Shown here: piece by piece, positions 8,092 through 15,592 of the stretch
How positions within the stretch are numbered: position 1 is the first letter of the stretch
Layout: each line of letters starts with the position of its first letter
Assembly: GCA_900105895.1 (NCBI GenBank)
Contig: FNSH01000003.1
Coordinates: forward strand, 1 to 44,001
Source: Atopobium minutum
GTDB taxonomy: Bacteria; Actinomycetota; Coriobacteriia; Coriobacteriales; Atopobiaceae
Direction of reading: 5' to 3'
DNA: 44,001 nucleotides
Notes under the pieces: model-generated
What the model was told of the DNA's origin: nothing
Seen by the model: the letters and a program-made list of their open reading frames with translations, nothing else
Databases searched by the model: none
Position numbers and translations under genes: made by a program

Positions 8092-11006
8092 TTCATCCTC
8101 CTTCCTACGTAAGCGGCGCGTCTTCCCAAGGCTCCATCCAGTTTTGGTGTGAGTGCTCCGACCAGCGCACCGGAGTCCAGTACGATGTCTTTTTCCGAAT
8201 TTCCGGCGATGATGGCGAGGTACTTTTCCATGAGTGTTGTGTCCCGGGCGGCAAGCATGCCTTCGAGCTTGTCGTAGAAAGACTTGAGCGGCAAAATCGC
8301 CTCCGATCCCGCTTCGCCTCCCGCCATAAGGGCACTTCCGTTCATGCCGAAAAGGGTCGGTCTCGTCATGATGCCGCCTTCCTTGTACCAGTCAATGGAA
8401 AGGTGCGGCACTCTGGGCGGCACGATGGAAAAGCCGCCGGAGATCGAAAAATGCGGCAGCTTGATATGCGGAAGCTCGATGTGAAGGCCGGAGAAGAAGC
8501 CTTTGATCTTATCGATAATGCCTTTGATGGTGTTTTTAGCCGCTTCGATCGGTGCGGTGATAGCGGACTTGATGCCGTTCCATACGGAGGTGGCCGTGCT
8601 CTTGATTCCGTTAAAGATGTTTGTCACGGTAGACTTCACGCCGTTAAACACATTTAAGACGGTTGACTTAATCCCACCTACCACACCGGAAATCATGTTT
8701 TTGATGCCGTTCCAGATACTGGATGCCGTGGTGCTGATGGCCGTGAAAACCGAGGAGACCGTGTTGGACACAGCACTTACGGCTCCCGTGACAACAGACT
8801 TGATTCCTTCCCAGATGCCGGTGAAAAAGGAGACGATCCCGTTCCAGGTGTTCTCAAAGAAGGTCTTGATCGCCGTCCAAACCTCGCTCCAGTTCGTGCC
8901 AAACCAGCCTAAAACGGTGTTGGTGACACCGACCAGCGTCTCCCACGCGGCCGTAAAGATGCCCGAAATTGCTGTCCAGATACCGGAGAAGACTTCCTTG
9001 ATGCCGTTCCACAGCTGACTCCAGTTGCCTGTGAAAAGCCCTGCGAAGATGTCAAAGATGCCCGTCAGGATATCCAGTGCGCCTTGTAAAATCGCGGCAA
9101 TTGCTGAAAAGGCGTTCTCAAACACCGGCGCCAAAAGCTCGGTGAAACCGTTCCAAATGGCAGATACCAGCTCGCCGAAGGACTGAAAGTCAAAACCTAA
9201 GGCGTTGATGCGTTCGGTGATGCCGGATGCGAAGTTTGAAAAAGCCTCCTTGATGCTGTTCCACGTGCCGATAATGGAATCCCTGAAACCTTCTGAGGTG
9301 TTCCACAGATGCACAAAAGCGGCAACCAGTGTGCCGATGATGGCAACGACTACCACCACGGGAGCGGAGATGCCGCCGATGGCAGCTCCTATTTTGCTCA
9401 TGAGACCGGACATGCCGCCCATCTTGACCATGAAGCCGGTGACCGCTTTTCCTACGCTTGAAAAGGTCGTGATAAGCGATCCGATCGATGAGGTCAGCTT
9501 ACCGATCACAATCAGTGCAGGCCCCAAGGCGGCGATAAAAAGTCCGATTTTGATGATGGTGTTACGCGTTCCTTCGTCCATGCCGTTTAACTTGTCAACG
9601 AAGTTTTGAAGCCAGGTGACGAGTTTTCGGATCGTAGGCATTAAGGCATCACCGATGGAGATGGCAAGTTCCTGCAGCTGACTTTTTAAGATGGTGAGCT
9701 GTCCGGGAAGGTTGTCCTGCATGGTTTCTGCCATCTTTTCTGCCGAGCCGTCACAGTTGTCGATGGCGGAAGACAGCTTTTCGATGTCGGCAGGGGCAGC
9801 GTTCATGAGGGCCAGAAAGCCGCTCATGGCGTGCTTTCCGACTAATGATTCTGCCGCCTGTGCCTTTTCGGACTCGGAAAGTCCCGAGAAGGCCTCCCGG
9901 CAGTCGCCCAAGATGCCGGAAAGAGAGCGCATGGAACCGTCCGCATTGGTCGTGGCCACTGTGACCTCACCGATGGATTTTCCTGAAATGGTGAAGTCCT
10001 TGCTGAGGTTGGTCATGACGGTACGAAGGGCGGTGCCCGCCTGTGTGGATTTGATCCCGGAGTTTGCCATAAGGCCGATGGCCTCTGCGGTATCTTCAGC
10101 GCTAAAGCCCAAGGCGCCTGCAATCGGGGCGCAGTATCTAAAGGTCTCGCCCATCATGGAGACGTTGGTGTTCGCATTGGACGACGCCGCGGCGAGGATA
10201 TCGGCAAAGTGTCCGGAGTCTTTCGCGGAAAGCCCAAAGGCGGTTAAGGCATCGGTCACGATATCGGAAGTGAGGGCTAAATCTTCTCCGGATGCGGCGG
10301 CAAGGTTCATGATGCCGTCAATACCGGAGATCATGTCTTTCGATTTCCAGCCGGCCATCGCCATGTAGTTCATGGCGTTAGCCGCGTCGGTGGCGGAGAA
10401 CTTCGTCTTTTCGCCCATCTCACGTGCTTTATCGCGCAGGGCCTGAAAGTCCTCTCCGGTAGCTCCGGATATTGCAGAGACCTTCGACATCGCTTCATCG
10501 AAGTCACCCGCGGTCTTGACCGCCAGTACGCCAAGTCCTCCCACGGCAAGAGAAACCGGCATGATCTTTTGCCCCGCGCCCGTGATAGCGTCACCCGCTT
10601 TAGTGAAAGCGGCTCCTGCCGCATCCATCTTGGAAAAGACTGCGTTGGTGTTGATTGCTTCCTGCTGCAGGCCTTTAAGCTTTTGTTCGGTTTCGACAAT
10701 CTCACGCTGCAGTGCGTCGTATTTGTCCTGGCCGAGGTCTCCCGACTCCAGCTGTGCCTTGGCTTGTTCCTGGGTTGTCTTTAAGGTATCAAGCTTTTCT
10801 TTGGTTGCTGTGATGGCGTTTTTCAGCATTTTTTGCTTTTGCGCCAAAAGCTCCGTGTTTTTCGGATCGAGTTTTAAGAGGCGGTTGACATCTCTTAAGG
10901 AGGACTGCGTTGTGCGGATGGTGGAGTTCACTTGTTTTAAGGCTTTATCCAGTCCCGTGGTATCTCCGCCGATTTCCACGGTGATGCCTTTGATGCGTGA
11001 GGCCAT
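8088..11006 (-). CDS. Tail tape measure protein
   Basis: A 972-residue tape measure that sets tail length. The start at 11006 (MASRIKGITVEIGGDTTGLDKAL) follows GGAGGACGC; the frame extends upstream but lacks a signal. Residues 1-110 are coiled coil. A TP901 tape-measure core follows (AGDFDEAMSKVSAISGATG, AMAGWKSKDM, ALTAFGLSAKDS, TALRTVMTNLS). Then come hydrophobic segments around 460-580 (FIAALGPALIVIGKL, VVVVVAIIGTLVAAFV) that may enter the host membrane. Next are Trp-rich 11-residue-type repeats (NGIKSTVLNVFNGVKSTVTNIFNGIKS style). A conserved end follows (FGMNGSALMAGGEAGSEAILPL), resembling that of many Gram-positive siphophages. Confidence 0.95.
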   Translation of the reverse strand: MASRIKGITVEIGGDTTGLDKALKQVNSTIRTTQSSLRDVNRLLKLDPKNTELLAQKQKMLKNAITATKEKLDTLKTTQEQAKAQLESGDLGQDKYDALQREIVETEQKLKGLQQEAINTNAVFSKMDAAGAAFTKAGDAITGAGQKIMPVSLAVGGLGVLAVKTAGDFDEAMSKVSAISGATGEDFQALRDKAREMGEKTKFSATDAANAMNYMAMAGWKSKDMISGIDGIMNLAAASGEDLALTSDIVTDALTAFGLSAKDSGHFADILAAASSNANTNVSMMGETFRYCAPIAGALGFSAEDTAEAIGLMANSGIKSTQAGTALRTVMTNLSKDFTISGKSIGEVTVATTNADGSMRSLSGILGDCREAFSGLSESEKAQAAESLVGKHAMSGFLALMNAAPADIEKLSSAIDNCDGSAEKMAETMQDNLPGQLTILKSQLQELAISIGDALMPTIRKLVTWLQNFVDKLNGMDEGTRNTIIKIGLFIAALGPALIVIGKLTSSIGSLITTFSSVGKAVTGFMVKMGGMSGLMSKIGAAIGGISAPVVVVVAIIGTLVAAFVHLWNTSEGFRDSIIGTWNSIKEAFSNFASGITERINALGFDFQSFGELVSAIWNGFTELLAPVFENAFSAIAAILQGALDILTGIFDIFAGLFTGNWSQLWNGIKEVFSGIWTAISGIFTAAWETLVGVTNTVLGWFGTNWSEVWTAIKTFFENTWNGIVSFFTGIWEGIKSVVTGAVSAVSNTVSSVFTAISTTASSIWNGIKNMISGVVGGIKSTVLNVFNGVKSTVTNIFNGIKSTATSVWNGIKSAITAPIEAAKNTIKGIIDKIKGFFSGLHIELPHIKLPHFSISGGFSIVPPRVPHLSIDWYKEGGIMTRPTLFGMNGSALMAGGEAGSEAILPLKSFYDKLEGMLAARDTTLMEKYLAIIAGNSEKDIVLDSGALVGALTPKLDGALGRRAAYVGRRMK

Positions 11007-11049
11007 GCGTCCTCCTTTCTTGAACAATAAAAAAACACCTCATCGGGTG

Positions 11050-11238
11050 CTAAAAGCGGTCAAAATCTTCTTGTGTGGCAAGCCGCCTGTAACTTGCACT
11101 GTCGTTTGCTTTTTCCGTCCACATATCGAGAAGCAGCCCGATGGAGATGAGATCCATGTCCACAATGGGAATGCCGATCTGACAGGCACGAAGTAAGAGA
11201 AGCGGCGTGGTCATTTCCCGCTCGCTTCTTATCTGCCT
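11050..11238 (-). CDS. Tail assembly chaperone T extension (expressed by -1 frameshift)
   Basis: A 62-residue extension reached from the upstream chaperone by a -1 slip at the A7 run (11238-11244). In the shifted frame translation continues RQIRSERE then MTTPLLLLRACQIGIP and ends TQEDFDRF. An internal ATG at 11214 exists but has only a poor ribosome site, which supports expression as a fusion. In lambda and most siphophages the G and GT products chaperone the tape measure during tail assembly; position between tube protein and tape measure fits. The fused product would be about 178 residues. Confidence 0.82.
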   Translation of the reverse strand, partial: RQIRSEREMTTPLLLLRACQIGIPIVDMDLISIGLLLDMWTEKANDSASYRRLATQEDFDRF

Positions 11239-11585
11239 TTTTTTGGTGAGACCTCCGTCTTTAAGTTCTCACCCCAAAGGGAGAGGATTTCAGGAAGTAC
11301 CTGATAGATGGAAAACATCTCAAAGCCGTCCAGCCACTCTTCAATGGAAGCGGGCACGCTTTTGTCTGCGTGCAGCGCCATGATGTAGGCGACGTTTTCA
11401 AAAATCTCTAAGTCTTCAACGGGAAAGCCGCCGTCCTTATCTTTCTTGCCCTGATAGCTTTTTTCGAGCTTGGCTAAGTCTTTAAAAATATCCCGTCCGA
11501 ACTTGGCTCGGTAAAGGCGCGGGATAGCAGCAGACGAGCGAAACTTTACGGGTACACCCGAAACGTCAATGGTCTTTTCAATCAT
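11229..11585 (-). CDS. Tail assembly chaperone G
   Basis: A 118-residue protein downstream of the major tail protein and upstream of the tape measure, the invariant place of tail chaperone G. The sequence (MIEKTIDVSGVPVKFRSSAAIPRLYRAKFGRDIFKDLAKLEK) has the beta-strand then helix start common in Gram-positive phage chaperones. It ends just after the slippery A7 run, so a minority of ribosomes would make the longer GT protein. It is coupled to the tube gene with a 2-base gap. Confidence 0.88.
   Translation of the reverse strand: MIEKTIDVSGVPVKFRSSAAIPRLYRAKFGRDIFKDLAKLEKSYQGKKDKDGGFPVEDLEIFENVAYIMALHADKSVPASIEEWLDGFEMFSIYQVLPEILSLWGENLKTEVSPKKGR
11238..11244 (-). other. Programmed -1 ribosomal frameshift site
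   Basis: On the minus strand the zero frame reads CCA AAA AAA GGC AGA TAA. The heptanucleotide A AAA AAA is a strong slippery sequence located two codons before the G stop. A -1 slip gives an open frame for 62 more residues, and that frame contains the conserved T-like extension. The same arrangement is known for lambda G-T and most long-tailed phages. Confidence 0.85.
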
Positions 11586-11587
11586 GG

Positions 11588-12187
11588 TTATTTTCCTCCT
11601 GCCGGTGTGCCTGCCTGCGGCACGTAGACCGCCTTATACCAGTTCGCATAGGTTGCGGCATCGGTGGAATCTCCGGTCTTGGCTTTGACAAGGCCGTCCG
11701 ATCTTGGATCTGCGGTAAGAGACAGGGTTTCCGTTCCCGGCTCAATGGTATCTTCTTTGGTTTCCGACTCGATGGAAGGACGAGAGGCCGTGCAGTTATA
11801 TAAGGCATGGCGGATCGCTTTGATGTCGCCGTCAAACTCAAAAAGCAAAGCGAACTTTACTGACTCTGCGGTATTGGAGTTTTCGACCAGCACGCCTTTG
11901 GAATCGAGGGTCTCCTGCAAAATCTCGGTGCGAAACCACTCAGGGATTAAGGCAATTTCCAAATCTCCGGAGTAGCCGTTGTTGGTGACGGTTCTAAAGT
12001 AGACAACGCCGTCGGCATAAAAGGGAGAAGATTCGCCTTCCGCGTCAAGCGACAGCGAAACCGCGCCAGGGATGGGTTTTGGTGTTTCGTACGTAAAGGT
12101 GGATACGCCGTTCGAGACGGTTTCTGCCATCTTGGCGGCATAGACGTTTTTAATGTTGTATTTGACTTTGTTGTTTTTATTTGCCAT
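11588..12187 (-). CDS. Major tail tube protein (phi13 family)
   Basis: A 199-residue major tail protein. The N-terminal VKYNIKNVYAAKM plus TYETPKPIPGAVSLSLDAEGESSPFYADGVVYF is the hallmark of the phi13-type tube protein of Gram-positive siphophages. GYSGDLEIALIPEWFRTEIL continues the fold. The C-terminal stretch after residue 150 is T/S/D-rich. Hexamers stack to form the tail tube around the tape measure. It has a GGATGATGA ribosome site and lies after the tail completion protein. Confidence 0.93.
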   Translation of the reverse strand: MANKNNKVKYNIKNVYAAKMAETVSNGVSTFTYETPKPIPGAVSLSLDAEGESSPFYADGVVYFRTVTNNGYSGDLEIALIPEWFRTEILQETLDSKGVLVENSNTAESVKFALLFEFDGDIKAIRHALYNCTASRPSIESETKEDTIEPGTETLSLTADPRSDGLVKAKTGDSTDAATYANWYKAVYVPQAGTPAGGK

Positions 12188-12193
12188 GTTTCA

Positions 12194-12511
12194 TCATCCT
12201 TTCAGCTCAAATGAATAGGAAACTTCGTAGAGGTCTTCTGCGTTGATATAGACTTCGGCCTTGTCGAAAAACTGATCGTGGCGGATAAGAAGGTCTTCGA
12301 TTCTTTTTTCGAGCGCACGGTCTTTTTTGTCGGTGTAAAGCTCCAGATAAAAGCGGTTCACGGGAAAATACACCTGACCGTCTGCCGCAAAGTTATGCGA
12401 CTCCGGCGTTACATAGCAGATAAAGGGCGGAGCAGGTGCCTGACCTTCTTCGAAGTGGTCGTAGGCAAAGGGAAGTCCGACCTCTGTCAACATTTCTATG
12501 ATTTCATCCAT
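12194..12511 (-). CDS. Tail completion / head-tail joining protein
   Basis: A 105-residue protein placed directly before the tube gene, where siphophages encode the tail terminator (gpU/DUF3168-like). The start MDEIIEMLTEVGLPFAYDHF, and the segment APPFICYVTPESHNFAADG with NRFYLELYTDKKDRALEKRIEDLL, match small tail-terminator proteins. It overlaps the HK97 gp10-like gene by 8 bases. Assignment rests on order and length. Confidence 0.78.
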   Translation of the reverse strand: MDEIIEMLTEVGLPFAYDHFEEGQAPAPPFICYVTPESHNFAADGQVYFPVNRFYLELYTDKKDRALEKRIEDLLIRHDQFFDKAEVYINAEDLYEVSYSFELKG

Positions 12512-12887
12512 CTTTGATCATCCTTTCGATCTCTTTCATAAGCTGCTCCTCACCGATTGTCTCGGCGGGAGCGATATGAGGAATTGCCCTCGTCCTGCCG
12601 CCGTTCCGTTTGGCGTGGCCGTGTTCCAAGAGGTGTGCCAGCTGGTAGCGGTTACGAGAGTAGACCGTCACCTGCAAGGCATGGGAGGACTCGGAAGTTT
12701 TCTTTTGCGTCCAGCTTTTTTGATAGTCGCCGTGCTTTTTTGGCGCATGCGCCTTGATTTCTTTTTTGGTGGTCGTTGCCGCTTTGGTGACGGCTTGCTT
12801 CATGCCTTCCGTTGTCGTTTTGGCATAGGCGTTGAGTTCTTCCATCACGGCATCGACAAGGCCGGAGATTTTGACTTTTCGGCTCAT
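12504..12887 (-). CDS. HK97 gp10-like head-tail protein
   Basis: A 127-residue, strongly basic protein of the HK97 gp10 family (neck or tail completion). The family pattern is seen: an N-terminal helix (VDAVMEELNAYAKTTTEGMKQAVTKAATTTKKEI), APKKHGDYQKSW, then YQLAHLLEHGHAKRNGG. It starts on the last base of the upstream closure gene and is translationally coupled on both sides. Confidence 0.9.
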   Translation of the reverse strand: MSRKVKISGLVDAVMEELNAYAKTTTEGMKQAVTKAATTTKKEIKAHAPKKHGDYQKSWTQKKTSESSHALQVTVYSRNRYQLAHLLEHGHAKRNGGRTRAIPHIAPAETIGEEQLMKEIERMIKDG

Positions 12888-13219
12888 CAGGTTCTCTCCT
12901 TTACGCAGAAAAACTTGATCGCTCGCTTCCTGAAAGACAGGTGGTCAATTTTTTCGATGTCGTAGGCGCAGCCCTGAAAGACGATGCGAAAGTCTGTCGT
13001 GCTCATCGCTGCCGTTTTCTTACACCACCTGACCGTCACCGCCATGTCCGCCTTCTCCACTTCAGAGGCTGCGATAAAGACTTCGCGCCCGCCTTCTCCT
13101 GAGATGGTGGCGGCACAGGTGTAGTCGTCTTTCCACGTTTCGATTTGGTTTCCGATGGCATCACTTTCCACGGTTCTTTTTTGGAAGGTGACGGTGACAT
13201 TGAGAAGAGCGATATCCAT
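12887..13219 (-). CDS. Phage head closure protein
   Basis: A 110-residue head closure protein (SPP1 gp16-like). The beta-barrel pattern is recognisable: ALLNVTVTFQKRTVESDAIGNQIETWKDDYTCAATISGEGGRE, then WCKKTAAMSTTDFRIVFQGCAYDIEKIDHL. It seals the filled capsid and receives the tail. It lies between the connector (1-base gap) and the gp10-like gene (1-base overlap). Confidence 0.87.
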   Translation of the reverse strand: MDIALLNVTVTFQKRTVESDAIGNQIETWKDDYTCAATISGEGGREVFIAASEVEKADMAVTVRWCKKTAAMSTTDFRIVFQGCAYDIEKIDHLSFRKRAIKFFCVKERT

Positions 13220-13220
13220 A

Positions 13221-13484
13221 TCAGAAGCTCACCTGCCTTTCTCCGAAAAGAAGAGCGCGAAGCGTCAAGGTGAGCGCATGGTGATCGGCTTCTTCTCGGT
13301 GTTCGTAGAGATAGGCCACCGTAAAAAGCACGGCAATGCGCCCGTTTTCAAAAGAAGAGAGGTCTTCGGTGCGTGCCACGTTTTTGACCAACTCGGTGGC
13401 AGAGGGTATGAGCGACTCGATGAGTGCGTCATCGTCGTCAAAATCCACGCGGAGATAGTTTTTCACGTCTTCAAGGCTCAGCAT
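13221..13484 (-). CDS. Head-tail connector (gp6-like adaptor)
   Basis: An 87-residue adaptor with the family motif LSLEDVKNYLRVDFDDDDALIESLIPSATELV near the start and a helical VAYLYEHREEADHH region, typical of the HK97 gp6/SPP1 gp15 connector that binds the portal. A GGAGG site lies in AGGAAGGAGGAAGC before the start at 13484. It is separated from the capsid gene by a terminator-like hairpin, so it may be expressed at a lower level than capsid. Confidence 0.9.
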   Translation of the reverse strand: MLSLEDVKNYLRVDFDDDDALIESLIPSATELVKNVARTEDLSSFENGRIAVLFTVAYLYEHREEADHHALTLTLRALLFGERQVSF

Positions 13485-13504
13485 GCTTCCTCCTTTCCTG
13501 CAAG

Positions 13505-13538
13505 GAAAAGGCGACTCCCTCGTATAAAGAGAGCCGCC
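13505..13538 (-). terminator. Partial terminator downstream of major capsid gene
   Basis: A minus-strand hairpin built from GGCGGCTCTC and GAGGGAGTCGCC with one internal mismatch and a 7-nt A/T loop, followed by TTTTCC. It lies directly after the capsid stop and could limit downstream expression so that capsid protein is made in excess. Confidence 0.72.
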
Positions 13539-13559
13539 TTATGGCTAAGACGTTTATTT

Positions 13560-14750
13560 TTACGCACCGGCTTTGAGAATCTGCACGGCCTCGGGCAAGA
13601 TCAGTTTTCCGTCCACACGTTCTTTGGCAACGTAGCCCACCATGCCGTTTCCGGCAAAAAGCTCACGAAGTTCCTGAAAGCTTCTGGTTCCGCGGTCTCC
13701 GATGTTGTAATAGGAGAAATCCCCGAAAGCCACGCCGGCTTTTCCTGTCTCCAAAACAGGGCAGAAGGCAGAGGTCTTAACCGGATAGCCGCAAAGACGG
13801 TCCGGTTCTCCCGCCTGATAGCTCGGCTGCCAGATGTAGGCCTGATTGTTATCCTTGAGCTTTCGAAGGGCGGCAAGCGTTGCGTCATTTAAGATAAACG
13901 CGGCGTTTTTGCGGTATGGGCGCTTCAAAGAGTAGATGAGCGTCAGGATATCGTCAGTTTTAAGCGCGGTACCTGTGAGTGTGACGGAAACCTCTCCTCC
14001 GCCGGTTGCGGCAAAGATGCCAAGCGGCTTGTTTTTGCCGTCGCCGTTTAAGAAGGCATCTTCTTCCGCGTTACCGAGTGCTTTGCCGAACTGGTCGATG
14101 ATGTAGCTTTCCAAATTGAAAGCATTGTCGTAGAGCAGTTCTTCGGTAACCTTGATCGCTACATGAAGCTTATGGGCATCGAGCACCACCTGATCAAAGG
14201 TCGCCTCACCGAAACTTAAGGCCTGACCTTCCTCGATCCATGCCGCGGCAGGCTTGGTAGCCGCGATATTGATCTTGTGTTCGCCGGACGTGGTGATGGT
14301 CGTGGCGAGGCTTCGGAAGATATTCTCTTCGGTCAGCTTGTCAATGAGGCGGCTGTCCCATTCTTCAGGTACCAGATAGCCGCCATTTTCGTCTTTGCCT
14401 TCTTCCAAGATGTTCGAGATACGCTTAAAGCCGCTTCGCAGGGCAACGAGCATATCCTTGGCATAGGAAGAGGAGGCACGTCCGTGCTTTTCTTCCGTCT
14501 CTGTGGAAAGCACGGCCGGTTTTGCCGTAAGCGGCGTACCGAGCGGCTCGCTCATCTTGTCTTCGATGTCCTTTTGACGGCACATGCGCTCAATTTCTGT
14601 GCTGTAGGCTTCGATCTCGGCTTCCATCTTGTCGTAAGCCGCTCCGTCTTCAGCGCTAAGCAGTCCGTCTTTGTCTCGATGGGATTCCAGAAAAGCCTTT
14701 GCGGCCTCCCAGGTCTTGGCACGTTTGTTCAAAAGTTCAGTAATCGTCAT
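13560..14750 (-). CDS. Major capsid protein, HK97 fold
   Basis: A 396-residue HK97-fold capsid protein. Residues 1-100 form the scaffolding-like delta domain (coiled coil with ITELLNKRAKTWEAAKAFLES). The mature protein probably begins near residue 105-120. HK97 hallmarks follow: GGYLVPEEWDSRLIDKLTEENIFRSLATTI, then AWIEEGQAL, LDAHKLHVAIKVTEELL, and FLNGDGKNKPLGI near the E-loop and P-domain. The end includes GVAFGDFSYYNIGDRGTRSF. The upstream ClpP-like protease is the likely processing enzyme. Assembled as hexamers and pentamers. Confidence 0.96.
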   Translation of the reverse strand: MTITELLNKRAKTWEAAKAFLESHRDKDGLLSAEDGAAYDKMEAEIEAYSTEIERMCRQKDIEDKMSEPLGTPLTAKPAVLSTETEEKHGRASSSYAKDMLVALRSGFKRISNILEEGKDENGGYLVPEEWDSRLIDKLTEENIFRSLATTITTSGEHKINIAATKPAAAWIEEGQALSFGEATFDQVVLDAHKLHVAIKVTEELLYDNAFNLESYIIDQFGKALGNAEEDAFLNGDGKNKPLGIFAATGGGEVSVTLTGTALKTDDILTLIYSLKRPYRKNAAFILNDATLAALRKLKDNNQAYIWQPSYQAGEPDRLCGYPVKTSAFCPVLETGKAGVAFGDFSYYNIGDRGTRSFQELRELFAGNGMVGYVAKERVDGKLILPEAVQILKAGA

Positions 14751-14764
14751 GGTAGGTTTCCTCC

Positions 14765-15592
14765 TTAAATAAAGTGTTTGATAAGATCAAGGCGTGTTTC
14801 CAAGTCCTTGACTTTGTAGCGGTGGGTAATCGGTTCTGCCGTTTGGGCAGGCGTTTTTGCCTCACAGGCCGCCGCATAGTCACAGAGCTTTTTATTGATG
14901 GCGGCTGCGACCTTGCGGCGTGAAAAGAGCATCGGTGTCTCCGTGAGGCTTTCAGATTCTTTTTCGTTTAGCACGGCACTTTCACCATTTGTAGGATCTT
15001 CGTTCTCGCCTTGCGGATAGAGATCCTGCCTTGATGTGATGCGGTCGGCAAAGTGCAGCTCTATTGCCTTTTCTGCGTTTATCCAGGTCTCTTCATCCAT
15101 GAGTGAAGCGAGCTTTGCATGAGAAAGACCGCTTTTTTGCTTGTAGGCACCGATGATGGATTCTTTGACCTCGGATAACATCCCGATGGCACGCTGCATA
15201 TCCTGTGTATCTCCGATGGCCACGGTGGATGGGTTATGGATCATGAGCATGGAAACAGGACTCATGAGAATCTCATCTCCCGCCATCGCAATGACTGATG
15301 CGGCGGATGCCGCAAGACCGTCAATTTTGACCGTCACCTTGCCTTGATAGTTCAAAAGCAGGTTATAGATCTGAGCGGCCGCAAAGCAGTCGCCTCCCGG
15401 TGAGTTGATCCAGACGGTGATGCTGCCTGTGCCGTCATCAAGTTCGGATTTAAAAAAAGCCGGTGTGACTTCATCGTCAAACCAGCTCTCCTCGGCAATC
15501 ACGCCGTCCAGGTATAAAGTTCGTGTTTCATTTTCGCTTGGATCGGGACTTTTGTTTTTCGTCCATCTCCAAAATTTCTTCTGTCGGTTCAT
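14765..15592 (-). CDS. ClpP-like prohead protease (S14)
   Basis: A 275-residue head maturation protease. The start at 15592 (MNRQKKFWRW) follows AAGGAGGATACCG. Residues 25-180 are a ClpP/S49-like fold: SITVWINSPGGDCFAAAQIYNLL, catalytic Ser96 in GLAASAAS, and catalytic His119 in MLMIHNPST. It cleaves the capsid scaffolding domain. The C-terminal 100 residues are acidic then basic and could act as internal scaffold. It overlaps the portal gene by 65 bases, which is unusually long, because the portal's highly charged tail (EKQKSRSKRK) is encoded within the protease start. Confidence 0.92.
   Translation of the reverse strand: MNRQKKFWRWTKNKSPDPSENETRTLYLDGVIAEESWFDDEVTPAFFKSELDDGTGSITVWINSPGGDCFAAAQIYNLLLNYQGKVTVKIDGLAASAASVIAMAGDEILMSPVSMLMIHNPSTVAIGDTQDMQRAIGMLSEVKESIIGAYKQKSGLSHAKLASLMDEETWINAEKAIELHFADRITSRQDLYPQGENEDPTNGESAVLNEKESESLTETPMLFSRRKVAAAINKKLCDYAAACEAKTPAQTAEPITHRYKVKDLETRLDLIKHFI

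Noticed and set aside
8503..10368. Long plus-strand open frames under the tape measure gene
   Set aside because: Antisense frames of a repetitive gene with skewed composition; Met/Val/Pro-rich translations with no domain logic.
11031..11050. Possible terminator between chaperone T and tape measure (CACC/GGTG with T7)
   Set aside because: Only a 4-bp stem; too weak to call although the T-run is long.
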